Of a stretch of 64,000 bases of DNA, positions 54,874 through 64,000 are shown piece after piece. The notes under the pieces are model-generated. The model had not been told where the DNA came from. It saw only the letters and a program-made list of their open reading frames with translations, and ran no database searches. How positions within the stretch are numbered: the first letter of the stretch is position 1; every line of letters starts with the position of its first letter. The DNA is from JBBQNY01 sp038255255 (GTDB lineage: Bacteria > Pseudomonadota > Gammaproteobacteria > Xanthomonadales > Ahniellaceae). The stretch is taken from contig JBBSLL010000005.1 in assembly GCA_038255255.1 (NCBI GenBank), forward strand, positions 62,001 to 126,000, written 5' to 3'. Both the position numbers and the translations under genes were made by a program.

Positions 54874-55479
54874 TCAGTTGGGCGGTGCTTCCCTGAGCGC
54901 GATGGCCTGGATGCCATCGGCGCCGAGCTGGCGCTTGGCGCCGTCGAGGGCCTGTGCATTGTCGAATGGCCCGACGCGGACCCGGAACCAGGTGGCCCCG
55001 TTGATGTTGACTGGCGTCACGCCGGCGCGCATGCCGGTCATGGCGAGCTTGGCTTTCATGGTTTCGGCGTCGCCGGAATCGCGGAACGATCCCGCCTGCA
55101 GGAAATAGCGCCCGGTAGGGGCCGCAGGCTCGGCGGGATCGGACGGCGCGGGCACCGGCGCCGCCGCCTGCTCGGTAAGTTCCGCATCCGGGATGACCTG
55201 GTCGAGCTCCGGCAGCACCGTATAGAAGTCGTACTTGGGCTTCGGTGGTTCGGCGGGTTCCGCGGCCACGCCAGGATCGCCGTCGGGGGGCGCGATGGCG
55301 GAGGGATTGGGTGAAGGCCCGGAATCGCCGGCGAAGAAGGGCAGGCGACCGCGAACATCCAGCAGGACCGCGACGACCACGCCCAACAGGATGCTGCCGG
55401 CGATCTGCAGCCACGCAGGCCGGAAGCCCTCATCCCTGCCGTGATACGCGGCTTGCCGCGGAGGTCGCTTGCTGGCCAT
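54874..55479 (-). CDS. SPOR-domain membrane protein, FtsN-like
   Basis: 201 aa. A short basic cytoplasmic part (MASKRPPRQAAYHGRD) precedes one membrane helix at about 25-40 (IAGSILLGVVVAVLL). A Pro-rich stretch and a C-terminal SPOR domain follow at about 125-198 (GRYFLQAGSFRDSGDAETMKAKL, TWFRVRVGPFDNAQALDGAK), which binds denuded peptidoglycan at septa. It begins immediately after the argS stop, as in other gammaproteobacteria. It may be the FtsN of this organism. Confidence 0.92.
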   Translation of the reverse strand: MASKRPPRQAAYHGRDEGFRPAWLQIAGSILLGVVVAVLLDVRGRLPFFAGDSGPSPNPSAIAPPDGDPGVAAEPAEPPKPKYDFYTVLPELDQVIPDAELTEQAAAPVPAPSDPAEPAAPTGRYFLQAGSFRDSGDAETMKAKLAMTGMRAGVTPVNINGATWFRVRVGPFDNAQALDGAKRQLGADGIQAIALREAPPN

Positions 55480-57240
55480 CTACATCGTCTCCGGAGCGCT
55501 GGCGCCAAGCATGGCGAGTCCACCGGCGAGCGGTCCCCGCACGGCCTCGCACAGGTAGAGGCGCGCATGGCGCAGTTCGTCTTCCGCACCCAGAATAGGG
55601 ACGGCGTTGTAAAAACTGTGAAACGAAGCCGCGAGTTCGCGCAACGCTGCGAACACGATCTGCGGCGACCGGCCCTGCGCCGCAGCGCTCAGCGCCTCGG
55701 GCCAGTGCAGGAGCCAATCGAGCAATTCGCGCTCCTGCGGCTCCAACAGCCTCGCGGCGGCGGCTTCGCCTCGCGTTGCATCGTAGTCCAGCCCCTTTTC
55801 GCGCAGCTGCCTGAACAAGGCGCAGATCCGTGCGTGCGCGTACTGCACGTAGTAGACGGGATTGTCGTTGGATTGCGAACGCGCGAGATCGAGATCGAAA
55901 TCCAGGTGCTGCTCGTGGCTGCGCAGCACGTAGAAGCAGCGGGCCGCGTCGCGGCCGACGTCTTCGCGCAACTGCCGCAACGTGACGAACGAGCCGGCGC
56001 GCGTGGACATCTGCACGCGTTGGCCGTTCTCGAACAGGATGGCGAATTGCACAAGCAGGACTTCGACGCGCGCAGGATCGAGCCCGAGACCCAGTGCTGC
56101 GGCCTTGAGCCTGGCCACGTAGCCATGGTGATCGGCGCCGAGCACGTAGATGGCGCGACCGTAGCCCCGTTCGAGCTTGTCGAGCAGGTAGGCGATGTCG
56201 GAGGCGAAGTAGGTCGTCGCGCCGTTCTCGCGGACGACCACCCGGTCCTTGTCGTCGCCGAACGTGGTCGCGCGGAACCAGAGCGCGCCGCCGTCCTCGA
56301 ACATGTGTCCCGCTTCGCGCAACCGCGCGACGGCGCGATCGATGGCGCCCGAAGTGGCCAACGATTTTTCGGAGAACCAGCGGTCCATTTGAACGCCGAA
56401 GCCTTCCAGGTCGTCGCGGATGTCTGCGATGCACTCGGAAAGGCCGGCGTCGTGGAGCCGTGCGTACGCCTCGTCCCCGAGCAGAACCCGCGCGCGCGCG
56501 ATCAGCGCATCGACATGCGCCTCCTTGTCGCCGCCCTGCGCCTCGTCCGCGGGCACCCCCTCGAACAGCGCGGACGCTGCGACACGCAGGCCCTCGCCGT
56601 GCGCCGTGCGCAATCGCGCCGCGATGTCATTGACGTAGTCCCCGCGGTATCCATTGTCGGGAAAGCGCACCGCCTCGCCAGACTGCTCGAGGTACCGGAG
56701 CCATACGCTGACGGCGAGGATGTCCATCTGCCGGCCGGCATCGTTGACGTAGTACTCGCGCTCGACGCGGTGCCCGGCAGCCTCGAGGAGGTTCGCCAGG
56801 CTCGCTCCGTAGGCCGCGCCACGTCCATGCCCGACATGCAGCGGCCCGTTCGGGTTTGCCGAGACGAATTCGACGAGCAGGGGCTCCTGCGAGTTCGCCG
56901 GCGCAAAACCGTAGCGCCCGCCGAGGGCATGCGCCTCGCAGAGCGCTGCCACCCTCACTGACGGATCCAGCCGGAAGTTGATGAAGCCAGGCCCGGCGAT
57001 CTCCACGGCTGTCACGTGGGCCGAAGGCTTGATGTTTGCCACCAGCGCCTGCGCGATGGCGCGCGGATTGCGGCCGACCGCCTTGCCCAGCAGGAGCGCC
57101 GCGTTGCTCGCGAAGTCGCCGTGCATCGGGTTCCTGGCACGTTCGATGACGAAGCCGGGAACGGCGTCGATCGCGAGCTCGCCGGACTCGCGCAGGGCGG
57201 CGATCGAGTCGAGCAGGAGTTCCTCGAGGTGTGCTTTCAC
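55480..57240 (-). CDS. argS: Arginyl-tRNA synthetase
   Basis: 586 aa from the GTG at 57240 (KAHLEELLLDSIAAL); the frame stays open farther upstream without family similarity. The HIGH motif is HVGH in NPNGPLHVGHGRGAAYG. The KMSKS loop is weak (QMSTRAGSFVTL), as in many ArgRS enzymes. The anticodon-binding DALR domain is at the C-terminus (QYAHARICALFRQL, LLDWLLHWPEAL). It charges tRNA-Arg and is essential. It is followed directly by the SPOR gene. Confidence 0.96.
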   Translation of the reverse strand: MKAHLEELLLDSIAALRESGELAIDAVPGFVIERARNPMHGDFASNAALLLGKAVGRNPRAIAQALVANIKPSAHVTAVEIAGPGFINFRLDPSVRVAALCEAHALGGRYGFAPANSQEPLLVEFVSANPNGPLHVGHGRGAAYGASLANLLEAAGHRVEREYYVNDAGRQMDILAVSVWLRYLEQSGEAVRFPDNGYRGDYVNDIAARLRTAHGEGLRVAASALFEGVPADEAQGGDKEAHVDALIARARVLLGDEAYARLHDAGLSECIADIRDDLEGFGVQMDRWFSEKSLATSGAIDRAVARLREAGHMFEDGGALWFRATTFGDDKDRVVVRENGATTYFASDIAYLLDKLERGYGRAIYVLGADHHGYVARLKAAALGLGLDPARVEVLLVQFAILFENGQRVQMSTRAGSFVTLRQLREDVGRDAARCFYVLRSHEQHLDFDLDLARSQSNDNPVYYVQYAHARICALFRQLREKGLDYDATRGEAAAARLLEPQERELLDWLLHWPEALSAAAQGRSPQIVFAALRELAASFHSFYNAVPILGAEDELRHARLYLCEAVRGPLAGGLAMLGASAPETM

Positions 57241-57464
57241 GGGCGGTCGTTTGGCGGCATGACCGCATAGTTTAGGCCGGAAGGGCGCGGGGCCGGCATG
57301 CGCTGGCTGAAACACCCTTTCGTCGGACGCGGGGCCGCGCAGGAACGGTTCCTGCCGGCAGGTCACAAAACTGCAACTGCGCGGACATAGAGTCGCGTCC
57401 ACGAAATTCCGGCCCGGCGCCCTCTGCGCCGCCGCGACGCATCACCAAAGCCTGGATCCAAACG
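57241..57464. other. Divergent region between argS and the TonB receptor
   Basis: 224 bp with promoters for both directions. I see no gene. A plausible ribosome binding site for the receptor is weak (AAACG before ATG at 57465). No Fur-box-like palindrome is recognisable. Confidence 0.35.
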
Positions 57465-60461
57465 ATGAAGCCATCCACACGCCGCCTCGCCCCGCTGGCG
57501 CTCGCGATGCTCGCTGCGTTCAACGTCCATGCCAAACCCGCTGCGGTGTGGGTCTACGTGTACGAGCAAGCCAAGCCGCAGGCAGCCATTGCACTGGAAG
57601 TGGACGACAAGGCGGCGGGAACGACCGCGGCCAATGGCGCGGTGGGCACCAGCGCCGAACCCGGCACGCGCACTTTCACGCTCAAGCGCGGCAACGACGA
57701 GTTGCTCGAGTTCGATCTCGAGCTGGCCGACGGCGAAGAAGTGCAGGTCTCCGCGGCGCTGACGCCAGGCCGCGCGCCGATTTACACGGTTCGCAGCAAT
57801 CTCAAGGGCGAAAAGACGATCGATCTGGCCCCGCCCGCTGCAGCGCCGTCCGCGGTGGCCCCTGCGGGCGTGACGCCGGACGGTGCCCAGGTCCTGTCCG
57901 AAGTTGCCGTCGTCGACGACACGCCGGAGTCAGAGACCACGCTGCAGGGTGTCACGGTCACGGGCCAGACGCAGCGTCTGGACGACCAGGCCGCCTACCA
58001 GGACGAGCGCCGCGCCAGTGCGCAGGTGTCCGAAACGCTTTCCACGGAACAGATTTCGCGCGCCGGCGACTCGGACTCGGGCGCTGCGCTCAAGCGCGTG
58101 ACAGGCCTGTCGCTCGTCGACGGAAAATACGTTTACGTGCGCGGGCTAGGCGAGCGCTACTCCAGCGTGCTGCTCAATGGCGCGCAGATCCCCAGCCCCG
58201 ACCCCACGCGGCGCGTCGTCCCGCTCGATCTTTTCCCGACCGAGATGCTGGAAGGCGTGGTCGTGCAGAAGAGCTATTCGCCTGATATGCCCGGTGAATT
58301 CGGCGGCGGCACCATCCAGCTGCGCACCCGCGCAGTACCCGACAAGCCATTCGCCAAAGTTTCGTTGGGCCTCGGCTGGGTCGATGGCACGACGTTCGAT
58401 GACGGCTTGCGCCATGACGGCGGCAATCGCGACTGGACCGGATATGACGATGGCGCCCGCGAGCTTCCGGCGTCGATCGCGGCGGCGATCGCCGGTGGTG
58501 GCCAGATCACCCCGCAGACGCCCTTCAATCCGGACGGATTCACCCCGGCGGAAATCGAGACATTCGGTGAGGATCTCGCGGCAGGAGGCTTCGATACCCG
58601 CACCGATCCGCTGCCGCCCAATGGCACGTTTGCCGCCGCCGTGGGCAACGGCTGGGACATCTTCAACGACATGCGTTTCGGCGTGCTCGCCGCGCTTCGC
58701 TATGACCACAAGTGGGACAACACGCTGGACGAGCAGCGCCGCGTGTTCGCGGTGCAGGACGAGTCCACGCTCGTTCCCAGCCGCGAGTTCGAACGCGACA
58801 AGACCGAGCGGGTCATCGAACTCGGCGCGTTCGTCAACCTCGGGCTCGAGATCAATTCGAACCACAAGCTCGGACTCGCAAATCTCCTGGTACGCCAGAC
58901 CGAGGATGAAACCCGCATCGATGAAGGATATTTCGACGGCGACATCGACCAGCAGACGCGTGTCACCCGCCTCGAGTGGGAAGAAAACGAGCTGCGCACC
59001 CACCAGTTGTCGGGCCAGCACTCGTTTCCGACGCTGGCGGGCCTCAAGCTCGACTGGCAATACACCCTTTCCAAGGCCGGGCGCGAAGCGCCGTTCACCC
59101 GCGACTACCGATTCGACCTCGACCAGAACAGCGGCGACTTCCAATTTTCGACCGGCTCGAGCAGCAACCAGATTTCATTCTCGACGCTCGACGACGATGC
59201 CGACGAATACCAGTTGCGCGGCGAGCTGCCGCTGGTGTTCGGCGACAACTACGTGACACTCAGTGCCGGCGGCAGCGTGCTCGACCGCGACCGCGAATCC
59301 GAGATCCGGCGCTTCCAGTATCTCGCTGGCGGTCCGATCGCAAGCGATCCCAACGTGCGCTCGCGCGACGGACTCGACGCGATTCTCACGCCGGCCACGA
59401 TTGGCTCCGACGGCTTCTTCCTGCGCGAGGTCACGCGCGGCACCGACAACTACGTCGCCGACCAGAAGCTCGACGCAGCATTCCTGGCGGCTGACGTGTC
59501 GCTCGGGGAGAAGTGGCGGTTCGCGGTCGGCGCCCGTCGCGAAGACAACGAGCAGAACGTGACCACGTTCTCGCTCAACCCTGCGGATGCCCCGCTGGTG
59601 TCGACCATTGCGGAAACCGACTGGCTGCCTTCGCTCGCGGTGACCTGGCTGCGGACCGACGACTCGCAGTGGCGGTTCGCGTACGCCGAAACGCTGTCCC
59701 GCCCGGACTTCCGGGAGCTGTCCGCTTCGCCCTTCACCGAGCCGCTGCTGGATGTGGAGGCCATCGGCAACCCCGACCTCGTGCAGACCGAGATCCAGAA
59801 CGTGGATCTCCGCTACGAGTACTACTTTTCGCCCACCGAGATTTTCGCGGCCTCGCTTTTCTACAAGAAGTTCAAGACGCCGATCGAGCGCATCACCATT
59901 CCGGGAACCCTGGACGTGGTTTCGTTCGCCAACGCGGATGGCGCCACCAACTACGGCGCAGAAATCGAAGTATTCAAGTACTTCGATTTCATGGCGGACA
60001 CGTGGCTTGGCCGCAGGTTCGGCGAGGAGTTCTCGTGGGAGAGCTTCTTCATCGGCGCGAACTATGCCTGGATCGATTCAGAGATCGAACTCGGCGAGAG
60101 CCAGTCGATCCAGACGAACGAGGTCAGGCCATTGCAGGGCCAGTCGCGGTACCTCGTGAACCTGCAGCTCGGCTACCAGAGCCCGGCAGGCGATCGGGAA
60201 GCCACGCTCCTCTTCAACCGGTTCGGCCGCCGGATATCGCAGGTCGGAACGTCCGGGGCTCCGGACATCTACGAGGAAAGCGTGAACCAGCTCGACTTCG
60301 TGTACTCGCACAACTTTGCGCCGGACTGGGCGTGGAAGCTCCGCCTGCGCAACCTGCTCGACCCGAACGTCGAGTACTCGCAGGGCGGCCTGGTCACGCG
60401 CGAGTTCAAGCGCGGTCGCGAAGTCCTCGTCACCCTCGAATGGCGGCCCTCGTTCGATTAG
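57465..60461 (+). CDS. TonB-dependent receptor with N-terminal carboxypeptidase-like regulatory domain
   Basis: 998 aa. Signal peptide 1-24 (ending FNVHAK). A beta-sandwich-like domain at about 26-110 comes before a Pro/Ala linker. The plug is at about 180-310: RVTGLSLVDGKYVYVRGLGERY, SSVLLNGAQIPSPDPTRRVVPLDLFP and GEFGGGTIQLRTR. The rest is a barrel of about 22 strands. The end LEWRPSFD has an Asp after the usual terminal aromatic residue. It imports some large or scarce solute across the outer membrane; plugs of this type are common in Xanthomonads. A GTG-start ArsR gene follows after 9 bp. Confidence 0.93.
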   Translation: MKPSTRRLAPLALAMLAAFNVHAKPAAVWVYVYEQAKPQAAIALEVDDKAAGTTAANGAVGTSAEPGTRTFTLKRGNDELLEFDLELADGEEVQVSAALTPGRAPIYTVRSNLKGEKTIDLAPPAAAPSAVAPAGVTPDGAQVLSEVAVVDDTPESETTLQGVTVTGQTQRLDDQAAYQDERRASAQVSETLSTEQISRAGDSDSGAALKRVTGLSLVDGKYVYVRGLGERYSSVLLNGAQIPSPDPTRRVVPLDLFPTEMLEGVVVQKSYSPDMPGEFGGGTIQLRTRAVPDKPFAKVSLGLGWVDGTTFDDGLRHDGGNRDWTGYDDGARELPASIAAAIAGGGQITPQTPFNPDGFTPAEIETFGEDLAAGGFDTRTDPLPPNGTFAAAVGNGWDIFNDMRFGVLAALRYDHKWDNTLDEQRRVFAVQDESTLVPSREFERDKTERVIELGAFVNLGLEINSNHKLGLANLLVRQTEDETRIDEGYFDGDIDQQTRVTRLEWEENELRTHQLSGQHSFPTLAGLKLDWQYTLSKAGREAPFTRDYRFDLDQNSGDFQFSTGSSSNQISFSTLDDDADEYQLRGELPLVFGDNYVTLSAGGSVLDRDRESEIRRFQYLAGGPIASDPNVRSRDGLDAILTPATIGSDGFFLREVTRGTDNYVADQKLDAAFLAADVSLGEKWRFAVGARREDNEQNVTTFSLNPADAPLVSTIAETDWLPSLAVTWLRTDDSQWRFAYAETLSRPDFRELSASPFTEPLLDVEAIGNPDLVQTEIQNVDLRYEYYFSPTEIFAASLFYKKFKTPIERITIPGTLDVVSFANADGATNYGAEIEVFKYFDFMADTWLGRRFGEEFSWESFFIGANYAWIDSEIELGESQSIQTNEVRPLQGQSRYLVNLQLGYQSPAGDREATLLFNRFGRRISQVGTSGAPDIYEESVNQLDFVYSHNFAPDWAWKLRLRNLLDPNVEYSQGGLVTREFKRGREVLVTLEWRPSFD

Positions 60462-60470
60462 GCGCTGCCC

Positions 60471-60884
60471 GTGAATTCGGTCACAGCTGACATTGTTGAG
60501 GCGCGTGCGGTTCCGCAGCGGTGGTTGAGCGCCGGGATGACGCAGGAGGACGGGCTCTACGCGCTCGGCGCGCTGGCGCACCCGGTGCGCCTCGAGATCT
60601 TCCAATGGCTGGTGCACCACGAACCTGCTTTCGTCTCCTTGCGCGACATCGGACAGTTCTTCGGCCTGCGGCCGGCGTCGTTGTCTTCCTACCTTGCCGC
60701 ACTCACTCGTGCCGGGCTCATCTATGCCGTCGGCGTGGATGACGACCGGCGTTATCGGGCCTGCATCGCCAGCATCGCAGGCCTGGCAGGATTCCTCACA
60801 GCCGGTTGTTGCAAAGGCGAAACGGACTTGTGCAACTCCGCGAACGACGCACCGGCTCCGGGTTGCGATAACGAAGTCGTCTAG
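60471..60884 (+). CDS. ArsR/SmtB-family regulator with C-terminal cysteines
   Basis: 137 aa from GTG. The winged helix is seen in LGALAHPVRLEIFQWLVHHEPA, VSLRDIGQFFGLRPASLSSYLAAL and AGLIYAVGVDDDRRYRA. A cysteine cluster near the end (AGCCKGETDLC) recalls metalloid-sensing ArsR proteins with CC...C tails. No arsenic genes are present; it directly follows the TonB receptor gene (9 bp) and may control it. Confidence 0.87.
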   Translation: MNSVTADIVEARAVPQRWLSAGMTQEDGLYALGALAHPVRLEIFQWLVHHEPAFVSLRDIGQFFGLRPASLSSYLAALTRAGLIYAVGVDDDRRYRACIASIAGLAGFLTAGCCKGETDLCNSANDAPAPGCDNEVV

Positions 60885-61013
60885 CGGTCCGCGCGCGGCG
60901 GTTGCAACAAATCTGTAGCCGGGCGCAACCGGAATTGTCATGTGCCGGAATTACGGTGGCGTCATCGCGCTGGGTATGCCGCGTGGTCCCCCACTTCCGT
61001 CCGGAGTTACAAC

Positions 61014-62741
61014 ATGCTGCAGACTCGCAGACTCGCCCTCGCCATTGCCCTGACATTCGCAGGCGGTGCCGCCCACGCGGTTTCGCTCAACAATTCCTTC
61101 GACGGCACCTGGATCAACAACAACGAGAACGGCCGTGGCCTGCTCGTCGACGTGGTCCCGACCCCGACCGGCGCAGTGTTCTTCAGCGCGTTCTTCACCT
61201 ACGACAACGCCGGCAACCCGCAGTGGTTGACCATCCAGGAAGATTTCGTGGAAGGCCAGAGCGTGGCCCCCGCGGTCAAGGTGCGTCGCTTCAACGGTGG
61301 CAACTTCGGCCTGCCGTTCGTGCCGCCCAACCCGGCGATGGGTACCGAAGTCGGCACCATGCGCATGACCATCAACTCCTGCAACAGCATCCGCATGGAG
61401 TTCACGCCGAACGCGGCGGCCAATGGTTTGCCGGCGACCACGTTCAATTTCACGCAGTTCATCCCGAGCGCGAGTTGCGGCAACCCCGCGCCGTTCACCT
61501 CCTGCCCGGCGGGAACCGCCGCGGTGGCGGGCCAGAACGCGACCTGCGTGCTCTCGGGCAACATCCTCACCGACGTCCGCCTGCCGAGCAACGCGACCTA
61601 TTTGATCGACGGCAAGGTCCAGGTCGGTCTGCCGCTCAACGCACCGGCCCCGGCGTTCGGCACGCTGACCATCGATCCGGGCACGGTCATCCGCGGCCGC
61701 GGCGGCTCTTCTGACTACATGGTGGTCAATCCGGGCTCGAAGATCTTCGCGAATGGCACTGCCAGCGCGCCGATCATCTTCGACGGTCCGACCAACACGC
61801 CCGGCTCGTGGGCAGGTCTGTTCCTTGCCGGACGCGCGCCGGTCAACCGCGCGGCCACCCCGGGTGGCAGCATCGCGTTCGAAGCCGATGCCAACATCAT
61901 CTTCGGCGGCAACGATCCGAACGACTCGTCGGGCGTGCTCCGCTACGTGCAGATCCGCAATGCGGGCCAGACCATCGCGCCCAACGCCGAGCTCAATAGC
62001 CTGACCATGGGCGGTGTCGGCGCGGGCACCGTGGTTGAACACGTGCAGGCCCACAACGGCACGGACGATGCCTTCGAGATGTTCGGCGGCACGGTCAACG
62101 CCAAGTATCTGGTGGCAACCGGGGCCGACGATGACAACCTCGACTTCGACTTCGGCTATCGCGGCAAGATCCAGTACGTGTACGTGCGGCAGGATGCAGC
62201 CGGCCTCGACACGGCCGACGGCCGAGGCGTCGAGTCCGACAACACCACGTCCAGCGGCAACTTCGATTCGCTGCCGCGCACCCAGCCACTCGTCGCCAAC
62301 ATGACGGTGCTCGGTGCCGGCGGCATCGAAGGCATGCGCCTGCGCCGCGGTTCGTCGGGTCGCTACTTCCATAGCGTCATCGGCGGCAATTTCGGCAGTT
62401 CGTGCCTGCGCTTCCAGGATGCTGCGACCTATAACGCGGTGCAGCCGACCCCGACGACGATCACCGGCAGCCATGTTGCGTGCGCCACCAACTTCCGCGA
62501 CGACAGCACGGTGGCCAATCCGCCGATCACGGTCGCCGCGTGGTACGCAGCGGGTGCCAACAACACCTCGGGTTCCGACGTGAACGCGGTGCTCGACGGC
62601 CGCTTCCCGCGCGCCGGCCAGCTCGCCGTGCCCGCACTCAGCAACGGCGACAGCTTCTTTGAAGCCACCACGTTCAAGGGCGCCTTCGGTTCTTCGACGC
62701 AGGACTGGGCGGCAGGCTGGACGGTGCCAGGCTCGCTCTGA
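61014..62741 (+). CDS. Large secreted protein, probably beta-helical
   Basis: 575 aa from the ATG at 61014, with a signal peptide ending GGAAHAVS. An N-terminal domain of about 130 residues (FDGTWINNNENGRGLLVDVV, AVFFSAFFTYDNAGNPQWLTIQ) precedes a repeat-rich region that resembles a right-handed beta-helix (TYLIDGKVQVGL, GTVIRGRGGSS, LRYVQIRNAGQTIAPNAELNSLTMGGVG, TVVEHVQAHNGTDDAFEMFGGT). It has no GFE ending. Probably surface-exposed or released. Function unknown; relatives occur in several copies in soil and water gammaproteobacteria. Confidence 0.82.
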   Translation: MLQTRRLALAIALTFAGGAAHAVSLNNSFDGTWINNNENGRGLLVDVVPTPTGAVFFSAFFTYDNAGNPQWLTIQEDFVEGQSVAPAVKVRRFNGGNFGLPFVPPNPAMGTEVGTMRMTINSCNSIRMEFTPNAAANGLPATTFNFTQFIPSASCGNPAPFTSCPAGTAAVAGQNATCVLSGNILTDVRLPSNATYLIDGKVQVGLPLNAPAPAFGTLTIDPGTVIRGRGGSSDYMVVNPGSKIFANGTASAPIIFDGPTNTPGSWAGLFLAGRAPVNRAATPGGSIAFEADANIIFGGNDPNDSSGVLRYVQIRNAGQTIAPNAELNSLTMGGVGAGTVVEHVQAHNGTDDAFEMFGGTVNAKYLVATGADDDNLDFDFGYRGKIQYVYVRQDAAGLDTADGRGVESDNTTSSGNFDSLPRTQPLVANMTVLGAGGIEGMRLRRGSSGRYFHSVIGGNFGSSCLRFQDAATYNAVQPTPTTITGSHVACATNFRDDSTVANPPITVAAWYAAGANNTSGSDVNAVLDGRFPRAGQLAVPALSNGDSFFEATTFKGAFGSSTQDWAAGWTVPGSL

Positions 62742-62904
62742 ACCCGGATGTCACGATCGCGTTGCGGTCGTGACTATTCGTCACGCCTCGCGGCGGAACT
62801 TGCGCCGCGAAGTCGAGTCAGAGAATTACGCAGCACGCTGCCGCAATCAGCTGCTGCGGGTTTTGCACAACGTGTAGTGTGAGTCTCCAACGATGTGGAT
62901 CTCA

Positions 62905-62937
62905 AGGCCGGCGCCTCTCCAGCGTCGGCCTTTTTTT
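62905..62937 (+). terminator. Rho-independent terminator
   Basis: AAGGCCGGCGC and GCGTCGGCC form a stem around CTCTCCA, followed by a run of seven T. It lies about 165 bp after the large secreted protein. Nine bases later comes the end of the opposite gene, so it may be used from either side, but the T run favours the plus strand. Confidence 0.85.
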
Positions 62938-62946
62938 GTGTTCGCT

Positions 62947-64000
62947 TCAGAGCTGCGCGACGAATTCGCGCTGCGCTTCGATCACCTCACGGCCGGTGTA
63001 GCTGCCAGCCTCACGCGCGCCGAACCTTTCCTGCAGTTGCCCCGCGAGTTGGCGGACCCGCGGTGCGTTGTCGCGCTTGCCGAGTGCGAAAACCTGGGTG
63101 CCGAGGTCGGAACAGAACCGGTGCAGCTCGAAAAAATACTTGACCTGGCCCGTCGTCAGGAACCCGAGTACCGGCGGGCCGGACGCACCCTCGTCGAGCG
63201 AACGACCCGAGCGCATTTCGCGCTCGCTGGCGAGCCGCTCGGCGCTGTCGGTCAGATGATGGAAATCCTCGCCGACATTGGCGGTGTCGAGATCGGATGC
63301 GAACTGCGCGAGATACAGGGCGTGCGCGAGACCCGGACGTTCATGCCATCCCGGCTCGCGACGCTCGAGCAATCCGGAAAGCTTCGGCGCCAGCGCGCCG
63401 CCCGCGCGGGTGGCTTCGGCGCTGTTGAAGGCAGAGGATTCGCTGGGCCGCGGAGTGGGGTCGAAGGTGCTGCCGGCGATCATGATCTCGATGGCTGTGA
63501 AGAGGCCGGCATCGCGTTTCCGATCGAAGCCGGTGGCGTCGAGAATGCGGTGGGTCTCGGCAATGCTTGCCAGCTCGTTGGCGCCGATTCCGTCGAAGTA
63601 CTGCTGGTCTTCGCGCTGACGCAGGTCGTGGCAGGTCGCGAACAGCGAGAGCACCAGCCAGTCCCGGCCCGGAAGTGCCTGCACGCCGAGCGCGTCGATC
63701 ACCTGGCCGAGCCGGCGATCCAGGATCTCGAGCGCATGGTCTTCGTTGTGATACGCGTGATAGTCCGTGCCGAGCGTGCCATGGCGAACCGCGAGGCGCG
63801 CGCAACCCAGCACGACGGCCTGTTCGGTGCGCTCAAGGTGCGCTGCGGCTTCGACACCGTAGGCGTCGTGATACAGCGCGCGCCTCGAACGGATCACGTC
63901 CAGCACATCGGGCCGCCCCTGTTCGAGGAGGCTGCGCGCCGACTGTGCGTCCGGTACGCGCTGCTCGGTCGCATCTGGCGGGTAGCGCGCGGACGTGTCG
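62947..64000 (-). CDS. HD-domain-like protein (partial, 5' end outside the window)
   Basis: The frame is open from the stop at 62947 to the right edge, so the start lies outside; the GTG at 63906 is only an internal candidate. The visible part is about 350 residues. Histidine/aspartate pairs (YHAYHNEDHALEI and FATCHDLRQ) are spaced as in metal-dependent HD phosphohydrolases of the PDE or HD-GYP type. Further conserved-looking parts are HRILDATGF and GFLTTGQVKYF. It may act on a nucleotide; no other domain is visible. Confidence 0.75.
   Translation of the reverse strand, partial: DTSARYPPDATEQRVPDAQSARSLLEQGRPDVLDVIRSRRALYHDAYGVEAAAHLERTEQAVVLGCARLAVRHGTLGTDYHAYHNEDHALEILDRRLGQVIDALGVQALPGRDWLVLSLFATCHDLRQREDQQYFDGIGANELASIAETHRILDATGFDRKRDAGLFTAIEIMIAGSTFDPTPRPSESSAFNSAEATRAGGALAPKLSGLLERREPGWHERPGLAHALYLAQFASDLDTANVGEDFHHLTDSAERLASEREMRSGRSLDEGASGPPVLGFLTTGQVKYFFELHRFCSDLGTQVFALGKRDNAPRVRQLAGQLQERFGAREAGSYTGREVIEAQREFVAQL

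Overview
This is a high-GC, gene-dense chromosomal window with codon use and gene sets typical of Gammaproteobacteria of the Xanthomonadales/Lysobacterales type (a Rhodanobacteraceae- or Xanthomonadaceae-like bacterium is my best guess; no rRNA or other marker is present to settle it). Pointers are the biosynthetic arginine decarboxylase speA divergent from speE, ubiJ-ubiB next to arfB, ubiK-comM, a LysR gene divergent from aceBA, many secreted proteins, and ECF sigma factor plus TPR-kinase signalling.

Positions 1-25,700 are dominated by an unusual array: nine full-length paralogues of a membrane-anchored protein (three N-terminal membrane segments, a TolB/FlgO-like 'IAVLPF' domain as in COG5616, then TPR-like repeats). 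A chimeric TPR gene (2135-3325) and decayed pieces of the same family (5225-5610) go with them. Most are on the plus strand and many are joined by ATGA, GTGA or TTGA stop/start overlaps. Interspersed are a CocE-type hydrolase and a nucleotide pyrophosphatase-like lipoprotein on the minus strand, a DUF6090-like protein, an MFS transporter, an orphan VapB-type antitoxin with a truncated VapC, and a 36-bp coding tandem repeat. The 5' end of each paralogue is nearly the same at DNA level while the 3' part varies. An 86-bp palindromic element sits in phase 0 inside three of the coding genes.

Positions 25,900-36,550 hold secreted or surface proteins (two ending in a C-terminal GFE motif), an FMN reductase, a DUF4410-like lipoprotein, a GAF-PAS-GGDEF-EAL protein, and an ECF sigma factor coupled to a Ser/Thr kinase with TPRs. 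Positions 36,600-51,300 are mostly housekeeping: ubiJ-ubiB, arfB, an acyltransferase, a PKHD-type hydroxylase, LysR/aceB/aceA (glyoxylate shunt), comM, ubiK, P-II, speE and speA. Positions 51,400-64,000 hold a beta-hydroxyacid dehydrogenase, a PQQ-type sugar dehydrogenase with the GFE C-terminus, a YCF48-like protein, a SPOR protein with argS, a TonB-dependent receptor, an ArsR regulator, a large secreted protein and an HD-like protein that runs off the right edge.

No rRNA, tRNA, CRISPR array, complete insertion sequence or prophage was seen. Short palindromic repeats are frequent between genes. The parts most worth pursuing are the paralogue array, the in-frame palindromic element and the shared C-terminal motifs.
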